A stretch of DNA of 64,000 nucleotides. Source: SHZL01 sp031362985 (GTDB lineage: Bacteria; Pseudomonadota; Gammaproteobacteria; Xanthomonadales; SZUA-36). A program made the position numbers and the translations under genes. This document shows, one piece after another, positions 15,907 to 24,868 of the stretch. The notes under the pieces are model-generated. The model saw only the letters and a list, made by a program, of their open reading frames with translations. It did not search any database and was not told the origin of the DNA. Positions within the stretch are counted from its first letter, which is position 1. Each line of letters starts with the position of its first letter. The DNA lies in the NCBI GenBank assembly GCA_031362985.1, contig JANLTO010000017.1:80883-144882 (forward strand), written 5' to 3'.

Positions 15907-17211
15907 ATGCCGCAAAAGCTTTGGCAAACCTGCCTGACCTATCTCGAGCGCGAGCTCCCGGCGGAGGATTTCAACACCTGGATCCGGCCGCTACAGCCGC
16001 GCGGCGCAAAAGGACAAACGGTGCTGTTAGCGCCCAACACCTATGTGCGGGACTACATCGCGCTAAACCACCTTGAGCGGATCCGCGATATCTTCGAGCA
16101 CCTGGGAGTGACGCGCGAGTCTGTAACGGTTGATGTCTCGGCTGGCCGGGAGCCGGGGCGATCGCGGGATAGCGCCACCCCAAAACAACACAACACCGGC
16201 CTTGATACGCGCTATCGCTTCGACAATTTTGTGCAGGGAAAGTCCAATGAGTTGGCCTTTGCCGCAGCCCAGCAAGTAGCGCAAAAGCCTGGAACGACGT
16301 ACAACCCACTGTTGCTCTACGGTGGAACCGGATTGGGCAAGACGCATTTGTTGCACGCGGCCGGAAACCTGATTTACGAACAGAATCGCCATGCCAGGGT
16401 GTTGTATTTGCATTCAGAGAAATTTGTCAGCGAGATGATCCAGGCGCTACGGCATAACAGCATTGAGGCCTTCAAGCAGCATTATCGAACCGCTGGCGCA
16501 CTGCTCATTGATGATATTCAGTTTTTTGCCGGCAAGGACCGCACGCAGGAGGAATTTTTTCACACCTTCAACGCCCTGCTTGATAGCAAACAGCAAATCA
16601 TTCTTACCTGTGACCGCTACCCCAAGGAGGTGATTGGTCTGGAAGCCAGGCTTCGTTCCCGTTTTGGCTGGGGTCTGACAGTAGCCATCGAGCCACCGGA
16701 TTTTGAAACACGGGTTGCCATCCTGATGAACAAAGCCCAGGAACGAGGCATTTTGCTGGATGAGTCCATTGCCTTCCTGATCGCCAAGCGGTTGCGTTCA
16801 AACGTGCGTGACCTGGAGAGCGCGCTCAATACCCTGTCCGCCAATGCCCGTTTCTCCGGCAGGCCGATCACCGAGGCATTTGCACAGGAAGTACTGCGAG
16901 ATCTCCTGGCAGTGCATGAACGTATGATCACTATTGAAAACGTACAAAAAACGGTTGCGGAATACTACAAGCTGAAACTATCCGATATGCTGTCCACGCG
17001 CCGTATCCGCACGCTGGCGCGGCCCCGGCAAATGGCCATGGCTTTGTGCAAGGAGCTCACGGAACACAGCCTGCCGGAAATCGGCGTGGCTTTTGGAGGC
17101 CGCGACCATACCACGGTGCTGCACGCCTGCCGTAGAATTGAGAGTCTGTGCGCTACAGATGGCCGTCTGCGCGACGAGAAGGCGCACCTGTTGCGGCTAC
17201 TTACCGCGTGA
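15907..17211 (+). CDS. dnaA: Chromosomal replication initiator protein DnaA
   Basis: AAA+ ATPase that binds DnaA boxes and opens the origin. The order of domains is clear: N-terminal helicase-loading domain I (LWQTCLTYLERELPAEDFNTWI), a short linker, Walker A GGTGLGKTHLLHA (about residue 138), Walker B LLIDDIQFF, and the C-terminal DNA-binding signature FGGRDHTTVLHACRRIE. At 434 residues it is shorter than the 450-510 usual in gammaproteobacteria; the saving is in linker domain II (about residues 75-100). The ATG lacks a clear ribosome site. One DnaA box lies upstream and two lie downstream in the gap to dnaN. Confidence 0.97.
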   Translation: MPQKLWQTCLTYLERELPAEDFNTWIRPLQPRGAKGQTVLLAPNTYVRDYIALNHLERIRDIFEHLGVTRESVTVDVSAGREPGRSRDSATPKQHNTGLDTRYRFDNFVQGKSNELAFAAAQQVAQKPGTTYNPLLLYGGTGLGKTHLLHAAGNLIYEQNRHARVLYLHSEKFVSEMIQALRHNSIEAFKQHYRTAGALLIDDIQFFAGKDRTQEEFFHTFNALLDSKQQIILTCDRYPKEVIGLEARLRSRFGWGLTVAIEPPDFETRVAILMNKAQERGILLDESIAFLIAKRLRSNVRDLESALNTLSANARFSGRPITEAFAQEVLRDLLAVHERMITIENVQKTVAEYYKLKLSDMLSTRRIRTLARPRQMAMALCKELTEHSLPEIGVAFGGRDHTTVLHACRRIESLCATDGRLRDEKAHLLRLLTA

Positions 17212-17245
17212 TTGTGTGGAAGTTGTTAGCCGGTGTTGTATAGCT

Positions 17246-17254
17246 TGTGGATAA
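17246..17254 (-). promoter_or_regulatory. DnaA box in dnaA-dnaN gap (minus orientation)
   Basis: TGTGGATAA, the reverse complement of the consensus DnaA box, 35 bases after the dnaA stop. It faces the box at 17281-17289 across 26 bases. The pair begins an AT-rich interval that may hold the unwinding element. Confidence 0.75.
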
Positions 17255-17280
17255 AACCCGGGTCAGATTACTTGCTACAC

Positions 17281-17289
17281 TTATCCACA
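17281..17289 (+). promoter_or_regulatory. DnaA box in dnaA-dnaN gap (plus orientation)
   Basis: Perfect TTATCCACA. It forms an inverted pair with 17246-17254 and lies directly before the AT-rich stretch 17335-17455. Confidence 0.75.
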
Positions 17290-17334
17290 GTTCACGCACA
17301 GCGTTCAAGCGTGTTTACTGACAGGGTTTAAGTT

Positions 17335-17450
17335 TCGTATAATTATGATATTTAAGGATAAATTCTGATTTTACGGCTTACGCACAAGGCCTATTATTAC
17401 TACTGTTTTATTAAACTCTTATTACTAATAATTAATTACTGATAGGAATT
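17335..17450. other. AT-rich candidate DNA-unwinding element (possible oriC core)
   Basis: Strongly AT-rich stretch between the DnaA boxes and dnaN, contrasting with the GC-rich surroundings. Read on the minus strand, 17391-17405 gives TAG/TAA triplets in a row (CAGTAGTAATAATAG), as in DnaA-trio elements that promote strand opening, and a second weaker run lies at 17413-17440. The combination of paired boxes and AT-rich DNA suggests a replication origin here. An origin in the rpmH-dnaA gap, as in pseudomonads, is less supported because only one perfect box occurs there. Confidence 0.5.
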
Positions 17451-17455
17451 CAGTC

Positions 17456-18559
17456 ATGAAATTCAGCATCAAGAGAGAAGTATTCCTGCAACCATTGAGT
17501 CAGGTCATCGGTGTGGTGGAGCGTCGGCAGACCTTACCCGTCTTGGCTAACTTCCTGTTTCAGGCCCAGGCTGATGGTACGTTTTCCATCACAGGTACAG
17601 ACATGGAAGTCGAGCTGATCGCCCTGGTCAGCGCCAAGGTTGATCGCGCCGGGGAAATTACGGTCCCCGCGAGAAAATTGCTGGATATTGTGCGCATGCT
17701 CCCCGATGGGGTGGACATCGGCGTCGTACTCGACGGCGACAAGCTTACGCTTTCTTCAGCGCGCAGCCGTTACACGCTGGCAACTTTACCGGCCACGGAT
17801 TTTCCGGCAACGGACCAGTTCGAAACCATAGAAAACGTTGAGATTCAAGAAGATAAGCTTAAGCACCTGCTGGACAAAACGTCCTTCGCCATGGCCAATC
17901 AGGATGTTCGCTACTACCTCAATGGTTTGCTGTTTGAGTTCAAGGACGGTGCGTTGCGTACCGTAGCGACAGACGGGCATCGTCTCGCTGTATGTGATCT
18001 GGATGGGTCTGTCAGCGCCAAGCAGGACCGGCAAATCATTGTTCCGAGAAAGGGCGTTCTGGAACTGGCGCGAATACTGACCGACAGCAAGGACATCGTG
18101 TTGCTGGGCCTCGGCAAGAATCATGTGCGCCTGCAAAAAGGCAGTTCGGCGCTGACCTCCAAGCTGATTGATGGCCGGTTTCCGGATTACCAGGCGGTTA
18201 TTCCGGTTGGGGCTGATCGAAGAATTGAGGTTGATCGCGGTTCGTTCATTCAGGCGCTGCAAAGGGCGGCAATCCTTTCCAATGAAAAATACAAGGGCGT
18301 GCGCCTGGAGGCCTCCGGTAAGTCGATGAAAATAGTGGCGCACAATCCACAGCAGGAAGAGGCGGAGGAGACCCTGGAAGCCAGGCTGAATTTTGATCAA
18401 ATATCCATTGGATTCAATGTTTTGTATCTCCTCGACGCGCTCAATGCCATTGCATCCGAAGTCGTTTCTCTGGAAATGCGTGATGCCAACAGCAGTTGCC
18501 TGATCACAGCCGGCGCTGGCGGAAACGACCGGCATGTCGTTATGCCATTAAAACTCTAA
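17456..18559 (+). CDS. dnaN: DNA polymerase III subunit beta (sliding clamp)
   Basis: Ring-forming processivity factor for replicative DNA polymerase; a dimer encircles DNA. The 367 residues match the three-domain family length. Typical features are KREVFLQPLSQVIGVVERRQTLPVLANFLF at the N-terminus (here cited as landmark segments: PLSQVIGVVERRQTLPVL), ATDGHRLAVCDL, LIDGRFPDYQAVIP and the C-terminal HVVMPLKL, equivalent to the family's conserved PMRL end that supports the ring. The ATG at 17456 follows an ATAGGAATTC ribosome site. It is second in dnaA-dnaN-recF-gyrB. Confidence 0.97.
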   Translation: MKFSIKREVFLQPLSQVIGVVERRQTLPVLANFLFQAQADGTFSITGTDMEVELIALVSAKVDRAGEITVPARKLLDIVRMLPDGVDIGVVLDGDKLTLSSARSRYTLATLPATDFPATDQFETIENVEIQEDKLKHLLDKTSFAMANQDVRYYLNGLLFEFKDGALRTVATDGHRLAVCDLDGSVSAKQDRQIIVPRKGVLELARILTDSKDIVLLGLGKNHVRLQKGSSALTSKLIDGRFPDYQAVIPVGADRRIEVDRGSFIQALQRAAILSNEKYKGVRLEASGKSMKIVAHNPQQEEAEETLEARLNFDQISIGFNVLYLLDALNAIASEVVSLEMRDANSSCLITAGAGGNDRHVVMPLKL

Positions 18560-18654
18560 GCGCGGCTGAACAAGGGGCTGAGCGCATGTTTCAGCCCGGC
18601 AGCACTTCCCGTTTCCCGTCACACGCTTGCCCTTACGACTGACGGTCACGGTTT

Positions 18655-19716
18655 ATGTACATTAAGTCCCTGCGCATCGAAAACTTCCGAAATCTCAAGA
18701 GCGTGAGCATTGAACCTCACCCGCGGTTGAATTTTTACTTTGGCGACAATGGGGCGGGTAAGACCAGTTTGCTGGAAGCGCTGGTGGTTGTTTCTCGAGG
18801 TAAATCCTTCAAGACAGCCCGTGTTGAAGAACTCAGCGGTGCGGATGACGGGCCCTTCCGCGTGTTCCTGGAGTCCCGATTTGCTGGACAGGACCATAAA
18901 ATAGGTGTGGAACGCGGCGGGAAAATCTGGAAAGCCCGCCTGGACGGTCAAGACGTAAACCTGCTGAGCGTGCTGACACGGCACCTTCCCATGGTGTTGA
19001 TGGAGCCGAACAGTCACTTATTGATCAGCGGATCGCCTGACGGTCGCCGGAGATTTCTGGACTGGGGTGTGTTCCACGTGGAACCCTTATTTCTGGATTG
19101 TTGGCGGCGCTATGCGCGTGCACTCAAGCAGCGCAATGCTGCATTACGCTCCAATCAAACGCGCGTACTCGACAGTCTTGATCATCTTTGCGCGCGCTTG
19201 GGAGAACAACTTAACACGTATCGACTGGCGTATTTTTCGCAACTGGCGGCCGCGTTTTGCCAGGGCGACGACGTAGAAGGTGCGCCGGAGCTCAAGGATG
19301 TCGCGCTGGAGTTTCAACCAGGCTGGAAAGGCGAGTCTTTGCTTGAAGCGCTGATGCGTACGCGGAAACGGGACGCAGAGAGCGGTGCCACCAGCCAGGG
19401 CCCGCACCGCGCGGATGTACTTTTTACCAAAGAAGAAAAAGCCGTGCGCGCGATATTCTCCCGTGGGGAGCAAAAAAGCCTCGTCGCCAGTCTCCTGCTG
19501 AAGCAGGCCGAGTTGCTGGCGGCCCTGGGCGAACCCCCTCTGGTCCTGCTGGACGATCTGGCTTCGGAATTTGACCAACAGCACTTCGCATCGGTGTTGC
19601 AGCGGGCCCTGGCGTGCGCGGGACAGGTATGGGTCACTGGTACGTCTGCAACCGGATTTGCGCTGCAACACAAGGTGTTCCACGTGAAACACGGGAGCGT
19701 TCAGGAGCTGCTATAA
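18655..19716 (+). CDS. recF: DNA replication and repair protein RecF
   Basis: SMC-like ATPase that binds gapped DNA and, with RecO and RecR, loads RecA. Walker A is GDNGAGKTSLLEAL (about residue 30), the ABC-type signature is FSRGEQKSLVASLLLKQ, and Walker B is PLVLLDDLASEFD. Length (353 residues) is normal. It begins 95 bases after dnaN. The coding sequence contains two parS-like 16-mers (19070 and 19676), which force the local reading VFHVEP and VFHVKH; the second lies close to the C-terminus. Confidence 0.96.
   Translation: MYIKSLRIENFRNLKSVSIEPHPRLNFYFGDNGAGKTSLLEALVVVSRGKSFKTARVEELSGADDGPFRVFLESRFAGQDHKIGVERGGKIWKARLDGQDVNLLSVLTRHLPMVLMEPNSHLLISGSPDGRRRFLDWGVFHVEPLFLDCWRRYARALKQRNAALRSNQTRVLDSLDHLCARLGEQLNTYRLAYFSQLAAAFCQGDDVEGAPELKDVALEFQPGWKGESLLEALMRTRKRDAESGATSQGPHRADVLFTKEEKAVRAIFSRGEQKSLVASLLLKQAELLAALGEPPLVLLDDLASEFDQQHFASVLQRALACAGQVWVTGTSATGFALQHKVFHVKHGSVQELL
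19070..19085. promoter_or_regulatory. parS-like centromere site 1 (inside recF)
   Basis: TGTTCCACGTGGAACC, a near-perfect palindrome matching the ParB-binding consensus (TGTTTCACGTGAAACA and variants), with only the last base off symmetry. An origin-proximal position is the norm for parS. parA and parB are not in the window. Confidence 0.85.
19676..19691. promoter_or_regulatory. parS-like centromere site 2 (inside recF, near its 3' end)
   Basis: TGTTCCACGTGAAACA, a 16-base match to the parS consensus with a central CACGTG. It lies 606 bases from the first site, in the same gene. Two sites in one gene make chance unlikely. Confidence 0.87.
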
Positions 19717-19836
19717 TTCCGGCTCTTGATAACTCCGTGCTAATGTCGCAAAACGGCAAACTTGAAGGCCGGTTAACTGCCCGGGTTCACACCCAAAAAC
19801 TGTTGCTCCCCGCTTTAGCCGGGACGGGACTCGATC

Positions 19837-22239
19837 ATGACTGATACAGAATATAGCTCCAAGAATATCAAGGTTCTTAAAGGTCTCGATGCTGTACGCA
19901 AGCGCCCCGGAATGTACATCGGCGACACCGATGACGGTACCGGTTTGCATCACATGGTGTTTGAGGTCGTTGACAACTCGATTGACGAAGCACTGGCCGG
20001 GCACTGCGATTACATCAACGTAACCATTCACGCTGACGATGCAGTCAGCGTCTCGGATAACGGCCGCGGCATACCGGTTGACATGCATGCCGAGGAGGGC
20101 CGTTCCGCTGCCGAAGTCATCATGACCGTATTGCACGCCGGTGGTAAATTTGATGACGACTCATACAAGGTATCCGGCGGCTTGCACGGGGTGGGTGTGT
20201 CCGTGGTCAATGCCTTGTCCGAAGAGTTATTGCTGCGAGTCCGTCGTAATGGTCATGTGTGGCGGCAAACGTATCACATGGGTGTGCCGCTGGAACCACT
20301 CAAAGCCACTGGAGACAGTGGTAAGACCGGCACAAAAATTTACTTTAGGCCCAGTCACGAAATTTTTGGCAACCCGGTATTTCACTATGAAATACTGGCC
20401 AAACGCCTGCGTGAGCTCAGTTTTCTCAATTCGGGTGTACGCATTGAGATCAAAGACGAGCGCACGAACAAATCGGATGTCTTTGAATATAAAGGAGGAA
20501 TTAAGTCTTTCGTGGAGCATCTGGGGCGCAACAAGAACCCGTTGCACCCCACCGTGATGTATTTTCACGCGGACTCCAGCGGCGTGGTTGTGGAAGCTGC
20601 GATGCAATGGACCGATGCCTACCAGGAAGCGGTATTTTGTTTTACTAACAACATTCCGCAGAAAGACGGTGGGTCTCATCTTGCCGGGTTTCGCGCAGCC
20701 CTGACCCGCACCCTGAACCAGTACATAGAAGAATCCGGCATCGCCAAGCGCGACAAGATAACTACTGCGGGGGATGACACGCGCGAGGGTTTGATCGCGG
20801 TACTTTCGGTCAAGATCTCCGATCCCAAGTTTTCCTCGCAGACCAAGGACAAATTGGTTTCCTCCGATGTAAAACCCGTGGTGGAGTCGGTCATCAGCGC
20901 CTGTTTGCGCGACTTTCTGCTGGAAAATCCCGGTGAGGCCAAGACCATTACGGCCAAGGTCGTGGAGGCCGCACGTGCGCGTGAAGCGGCGCGAAAGGCA
21001 CGGGAAATGACGCGCCGGAAAGGGGTTTTGGACATAGCCGGCCTGCCGGGAAAACTGGCCGATTGCCAGGAAAAAGATCCCGCGCTATCGGAGATTTTCC
21101 TGGTGGAAGGAGATTCTGCCGGTGGATCAGCCAAGCAGGGGCGCAATCGAAAATTCCAGGCCATTTTGCCGCTTAAAGGCAAGATTCTGAATGTTGAAAA
21201 AGCGCGCTTTGACAAAATGATTTCCTCGGCCGAAGTGGGCACGCTGATTACAGCCCTGGGGTGCGGCATAGGCCGTGATGAGTTTGACCCGGACAAGTTG
21301 CGCTATCATCGCGTAATCATCATGACCGACGCGGACGTCGACGGCTCGCACATCCGCACCTTGTTGCTGACGTTTTTCTATCGCCAGATGCCCCAACTGA
21401 TTGAGCGCGGCCACATTTACATTGGCCAGCCACCGCTGTACAAGATCAAGCAGGGCAAGCAGGAGCAATACCTCAAAGACGACGCCGAGCTCAATGATTA
21501 CCTGCTGGCGCGCGCGCTGGACGATGCGGCTTTTGAATTTGACCCGGATGCACCGGCGTTGCGGGGCGGGGCACTCGAGCAACTGCTGCGTGATTTCATG
21601 GCAGTGAACCTCACCAACGTGCGACTCTCGCAGCGGTTCGATGCTGCATTTTTGAGTTATCTAATTGATTCTGAAAGATATAGTACGGATTGGGACAGAC
21701 AGAGAATTGAGCAGTGGTGTGCGGCCTTGTGTGCCCGGTTGAACCAGGACTCGCCGGACAGTGTGCATTTTGAAATAGAAGTGGAAAAAGGTGAGGAAGG
21801 TTTTGACCTGAACCTGAGTAAGTTCACCCATGGGGTAACCCGCAGCAAGCGCATTCGACAGGATTTCTTCCTCGGTCCCGAATATCGCATGATAGGGCGG
21901 CTGGCCGATACGTTGTTCGGTTTGGTTCAGCCCGGCGCCAGGGTTGTTCGTGGCAAAGCGGAAGAGGCGATCGCCAACTTTCGCGAAGCCTATGACTGGC
22001 TGATGGCGGAAAGCAGGAAAGGACGCACGATTCAGCGCTTCAAAGGCCTGGGTGAGATGAACCCTGAACAGTTGTGGGATACCACGGTCAACCCGGAAAC
22101 GCGGCGGCTATTGCAAGTTACCATCCAGGACGCGGTGGCGGCCGACGAGATTTTCACTACTTTAATGGGGGATGAAGTTGAGCCGCGCCGCGCCTTTATC
22201 GAGCGCCATGCGCTGGACGTGACCAATCTCGATGTGTAG
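19837..22239 (+). CDS. gyrB: DNA gyrase subunit B
   Basis: ATPase subunit of the type II topoisomerase that introduces negative supercoils. It has the GHKL ATPase motifs (EVVDNSIDEALAG, DNGRGIPVD, GGLHGVGVSVVNALS), the TOPRIM domain (EGDSAGGSAKQGR; DADVDGSHIRTLLLTFFYR) and the C-terminal QRFKGLGEMNPEQLW block. At 800 residues it includes the gammaproteobacterial insert of about 165 residues within the TOPRIM/tail region. The start ATG at 19837 lies 120 bases after recF, so it could have its own promoter. It converges with the HAD-like gene, 31 bases apart. Confidence 0.98.
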   Translation: MTDTEYSSKNIKVLKGLDAVRKRPGMYIGDTDDGTGLHHMVFEVVDNSIDEALAGHCDYINVTIHADDAVSVSDNGRGIPVDMHAEEGRSAAEVIMTVLHAGGKFDDDSYKVSGGLHGVGVSVVNALSEELLLRVRRNGHVWRQTYHMGVPLEPLKATGDSGKTGTKIYFRPSHEIFGNPVFHYEILAKRLRELSFLNSGVRIEIKDERTNKSDVFEYKGGIKSFVEHLGRNKNPLHPTVMYFHADSSGVVVEAAMQWTDAYQEAVFCFTNNIPQKDGGSHLAGFRAALTRTLNQYIEESGIAKRDKITTAGDDTREGLIAVLSVKISDPKFSSQTKDKLVSSDVKPVVESVISACLRDFLLENPGEAKTITAKVVEAARAREAARKAREMTRRKGVLDIAGLPGKLADCQEKDPALSEIFLVEGDSAGGSAKQGRNRKFQAILPLKGKILNVEKARFDKMISSAEVGTLITALGCGIGRDEFDPDKLRYHRVIIMTDADVDGSHIRTLLLTFFYRQMPQLIERGHIYIGQPPLYKIKQGKQEQYLKDDAELNDYLLARALDDAAFEFDPDAPALRGGALEQLLRDFMAVNLTNVRLSQRFDAAFLSYLIDSERYSTDWDRQRIEQWCAALCARLNQDSPDSVHFEIEVEKGEEGFDLNLSKFTHGVTRSKRIRQDFFLGPEYRMIGRLADTLFGLVQPGARVVRGKAEEAIANFREAYDWLMAESRKGRTIQRFKGLGEMNPEQLWDTTVNPETRRLLQVTIQDAVAADEIFTTLMGDEVEPRRAFIERHALDVTNLDV

Positions 22240-22270
22240 GAGCCTGACGGTCAATCCCAACTGCCCGGCC

Positions 22271-22744
22271 TCACTCCGTTTCCAGACGCGTCTCAACCAG
22301 TTCAATCAGTTGTTCCAGCAGATCGGTTTCACCGTGCAGCAAGCTGGCCTGCAAGCCCATTTTTTTTGCCGCTTTCACCCAGTTGCGTTTGGAGTTCAAT
22401 AGCACCGTTTCGGCGGGCTCGGCGTTGTAGCGTTTGAGAATGTCCTCCAGCGCATCGGCACGGTTGCGCTTTTGGGTCAGCATGGAGCGCCGGACGTAGT
22501 ACACCCCACCCAGGACGCCACCCGCATCAGACAGCCGTTTACGCACGCTGTTGGGGCCGAGCAGGGCATCATCCGGGCTGCCATGCTCGCCGGTCCATTG
22601 ATCGGGCTGCGGGGCTGTGGCCAGCAGGTGAAACCCATGCCGCGTGAGAGTCGCGAGCAGCCTGAACGCACGGTCTCCGACGTCGCTACGCATGATGTCC
22701 AGCAGGTCGTCGCGGCTGATGAGTAGCAGACGGTTGCCTTGCAT
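22271..22744 (-). CDS. Degenerate HAD-like protein (GmhB-position homologue)
   Basis: A 157-residue protein in the place where related genomes carry gmhB, the heptose bisphosphate phosphatase, after glyQS. The N-terminal strand LLLISRDDLLDIM lines up with the HAD nucleophile motif (LDRDGVIN), but the catalytic first Asp is Ser and the zinc-binding cysteines of GmhB are missing. Further on, ALEDILKRYNAEPAETVLLNSKRNWVKAAKKMG (cited as landmarks ALEDILKRYN and WVKAAKKMGL) corresponds to the HAD motif IV region, again without the acidic pair. I infer a catalytically dead HAD fold with an unknown role. It follows glyS by 2 bases in the same operon. Confidence 0.6.
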   Translation of the reverse strand: MQGNRLLLISRDDLLDIMRSDVGDRAFRLLATLTRHGFHLLATAPQPDQWTGEHGSPDDALLGPNSVRKRLSDAGGVLGGVYYVRRSMLTQKRNRADALEDILKRYNAEPAETVLLNSKRNWVKAAKKMGLQASLLHGETDLLEQLIELVETRLETE

Positions 22745-22746
22745 GA

Positions 22747-24858
22747 TCAGGCGAGCACCGACAGGTCGGCGATCTGGTCAAACTGGCTTTTAAGCCGGCC
22801 GAGCAGGGCCAGGCGATTGTTGCGCAGGGCAGGATCATCATCCATCACCATGACGGCACCAAAAAACCGGTCAACCGCGGGTCGCAATCGGGCCAACAAC
22901 TGCAGGCTGGCGGCATAGTCGCCGCGCTGCAGCAGGGGCTGCAATTCTTTGGCGGATTCCTCAATGTGCACAAAAAGGTCCTGTTCTTCGGCCAAATGCA
23001 GCAAGCCCTGATGGATCGTGCCACCAGAACCCGCTGCTGCTTTGCGCAATATATTGCCTATGCGCTTGTTCGCTGCTGCGAGGCTAAGCCCGGTCTCATG
23101 TCCAAGAAACAGGCTCAGCGCTTCGATCCGCGCATTAAGGTCGGTCAAAGTTGCCCACGAAGACGCCATTGTGGCGTTTATTACTTCGGCGCTGTGCCCC
23201 GCCTCGCGGAAGTAATTGCGCGTGCGCTCGGCAATGAAGTCACGCAGTTCGACCAGCAGCGCGGGCTTGACCTCAACCCCCTGGGCGGAGAGTTCATTCG
23301 CGGCCAGCGCCAGAATGCGCTCGAGGGACAGCTCAAGGCGGCCCTCCAGCAGTATTCGCACCAGGCCCAATGCACATCGGCGCAGGGCGAACGGGTCTTT
23401 GTTGCCGGTCGGCTTCACGCCGGCGGCAAATATGGCGACCAGGGTATCGACGCGATCCGCCAGCCCCACTACCTGGCCCGCGCCGGATGCCGGCAGGGCA
23501 TCACCAGCAAATCGTGGCAGGTAGTGCTGTTCAATGGCATCCGCGACTTCAACCGATTCACCCGCATGCAGTGCGTAGTAGCGGCCCATGATTCCTTGCA
23601 GTTCGGGAAACTCTCCCACCATCTGGGTCATGAGGTCGCATTTAGCCAAAAGTGCGGCGCGCGAACAGGTGGCCGAGTCAAGTTGCAAAAATTCGGCTAA
23701 TTTCTTGGAAATAGCCGCTATTCGTCTCGATTTATCACCAAGAGAGCCTATTTTCTGCTGAAAAACTACCTGATCGAGGAATGCCAGATTGCGCTCCAGC
23801 GGCAGTCTTTGGTCCTGCTCGAGGAAAAAACGCGCGTCGGCCAGCCGTGGGCGAATGACGCGTTCAAACCCTTTGCGCAGCTGCTCCACATCCAGTGACT
23901 CAAGGTTACTCACCGCGATAAAGCGATTATCGACCGCGTGCGCCCTGCCCGGGGCTTCGACCGGGAAAAATTTCTGGTGATCCTGCATGCTGGCAACCAA
24001 GGCTTCGTGGGGCACGGAAAGGAACTCTGCGTCAAATGTGCAGGCAATCGCCACGGGCCACTCAACCAGGTTATTGACTTCATCTAGCAGGGCAGGATCT
24101 ATGTGTGTGGCCGGGTTGGCGGCCAGCAGCAACTGCCGGATATGCTCCTTGCGCCGGTCCTGGTCTGCCAGGACCCGGGCCTGCTCCAGCACCGGCAAAT
24201 AATCGCCTGCGTGCGCAAGCTCGTGTGGTCCTGGAGCGTGAATGCGATGGCCTCGCGTAGCGTTGCCTGCCGTTTGCCCCAGCAGCGCGCCCGGAAGAAC
24301 CACGTCACCGTGCATGACAATCAGCCAATGCACCGGCCGGACGAAACTGAAGTCGTGGCTGGCCCAACGCATGGGCCGCGCTACCGGCAGTTGTCGCACA
24401 GCCTGCTCAAGAATGGGAAAAATTAGCTCAGCGAGCGACTTACCCGGGGTGTGAACCCGCGCAAACAACCAGTTGCCGGCGTCGGTTTCAAGGGTTTCGA
24501 GCTGCTCCACTGCCAAACCAACCGAGCGTGCAAACCCGGTTGCGGCCCCGGTCGGTTTCCCGTCCGCAGTGTATGCGGCAGCGACAGCCGGGCCGCGGCG
24601 CACTTGATTTTGATCGGCTTGAACCGTCGGCACGGACCCGAACACCACGGCGAGCCGGCGTGGCGTAGAGAAAGAGCGGCTGGAGCTGGCATCGAATGCC
24701 AGGCTTTCCTTTTCCAGCCCGGCGCGTACCGCTGCGAACAACGCTTCGCGCAACTCATCGAGGCTCTTGGGCGGGAGTTCTTCGCAACCGATTTCAATCA
24801 ATAAGTCGGCGCCGGCAGCCGTGGCTTGCTGCTCCGCGCTATGCCCCGGACTCGCCAT
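22747..24858 (-). CDS. glyS: Glycyl-tRNA synthetase subunit beta
   Basis: Beta subunit of the heterotetrameric bacterial glycyl-tRNA synthetase. Landmarks are LLIEIGCEELPPKSL at the N-terminus, FSTPRRLAVVF, FFPVEAPGR-type motif, HD-like segments, and a C-terminal anticodon-binding region ending in FFGAVMVMDDDPALRNNRL. From the ATG at 24858 it has 703 residues; an ATG at 24876, overlapping the glyQ stop, would give 709, and neither has a clear ribosome site. Coupled translation from glyQ is likely. glyQ, glyS and the HAD-like gene form one operon. Confidence 0.95.
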   Translation of the reverse strand: MASPGHSAEQQATAAGADLLIEIGCEELPPKSLDELREALFAAVRAGLEKESLAFDASSSRSFSTPRRLAVVFGSVPTVQADQNQVRRGPAVAAAYTADGKPTGAATGFARSVGLAVEQLETLETDAGNWLFARVHTPGKSLAELIFPILEQAVRQLPVARPMRWASHDFSFVRPVHWLIVMHGDVVLPGALLGQTAGNATRGHRIHAPGPHELAHAGDYLPVLEQARVLADQDRRKEHIRQLLLAANPATHIDPALLDEVNNLVEWPVAIACTFDAEFLSVPHEALVASMQDHQKFFPVEAPGRAHAVDNRFIAVSNLESLDVEQLRKGFERVIRPRLADARFFLEQDQRLPLERNLAFLDQVVFQQKIGSLGDKSRRIAAISKKLAEFLQLDSATCSRAALLAKCDLMTQMVGEFPELQGIMGRYYALHAGESVEVADAIEQHYLPRFAGDALPASGAGQVVGLADRVDTLVAIFAAGVKPTGNKDPFALRRCALGLVRILLEGRLELSLERILALAANELSAQGVEVKPALLVELRDFIAERTRNYFREAGHSAEVINATMASSWATLTDLNARIEALSLFLGHETGLSLAAANKRIGNILRKAAAGSGGTIHQGLLHLAEEQDLFVHIEESAKELQPLLQRGDYAASLQLLARLRPAVDRFFGAVMVMDDDPALRNNRLALLGRLKSQFDQIADLSVLA

Positions 24859-24868
24859 ACGGCTGGCT

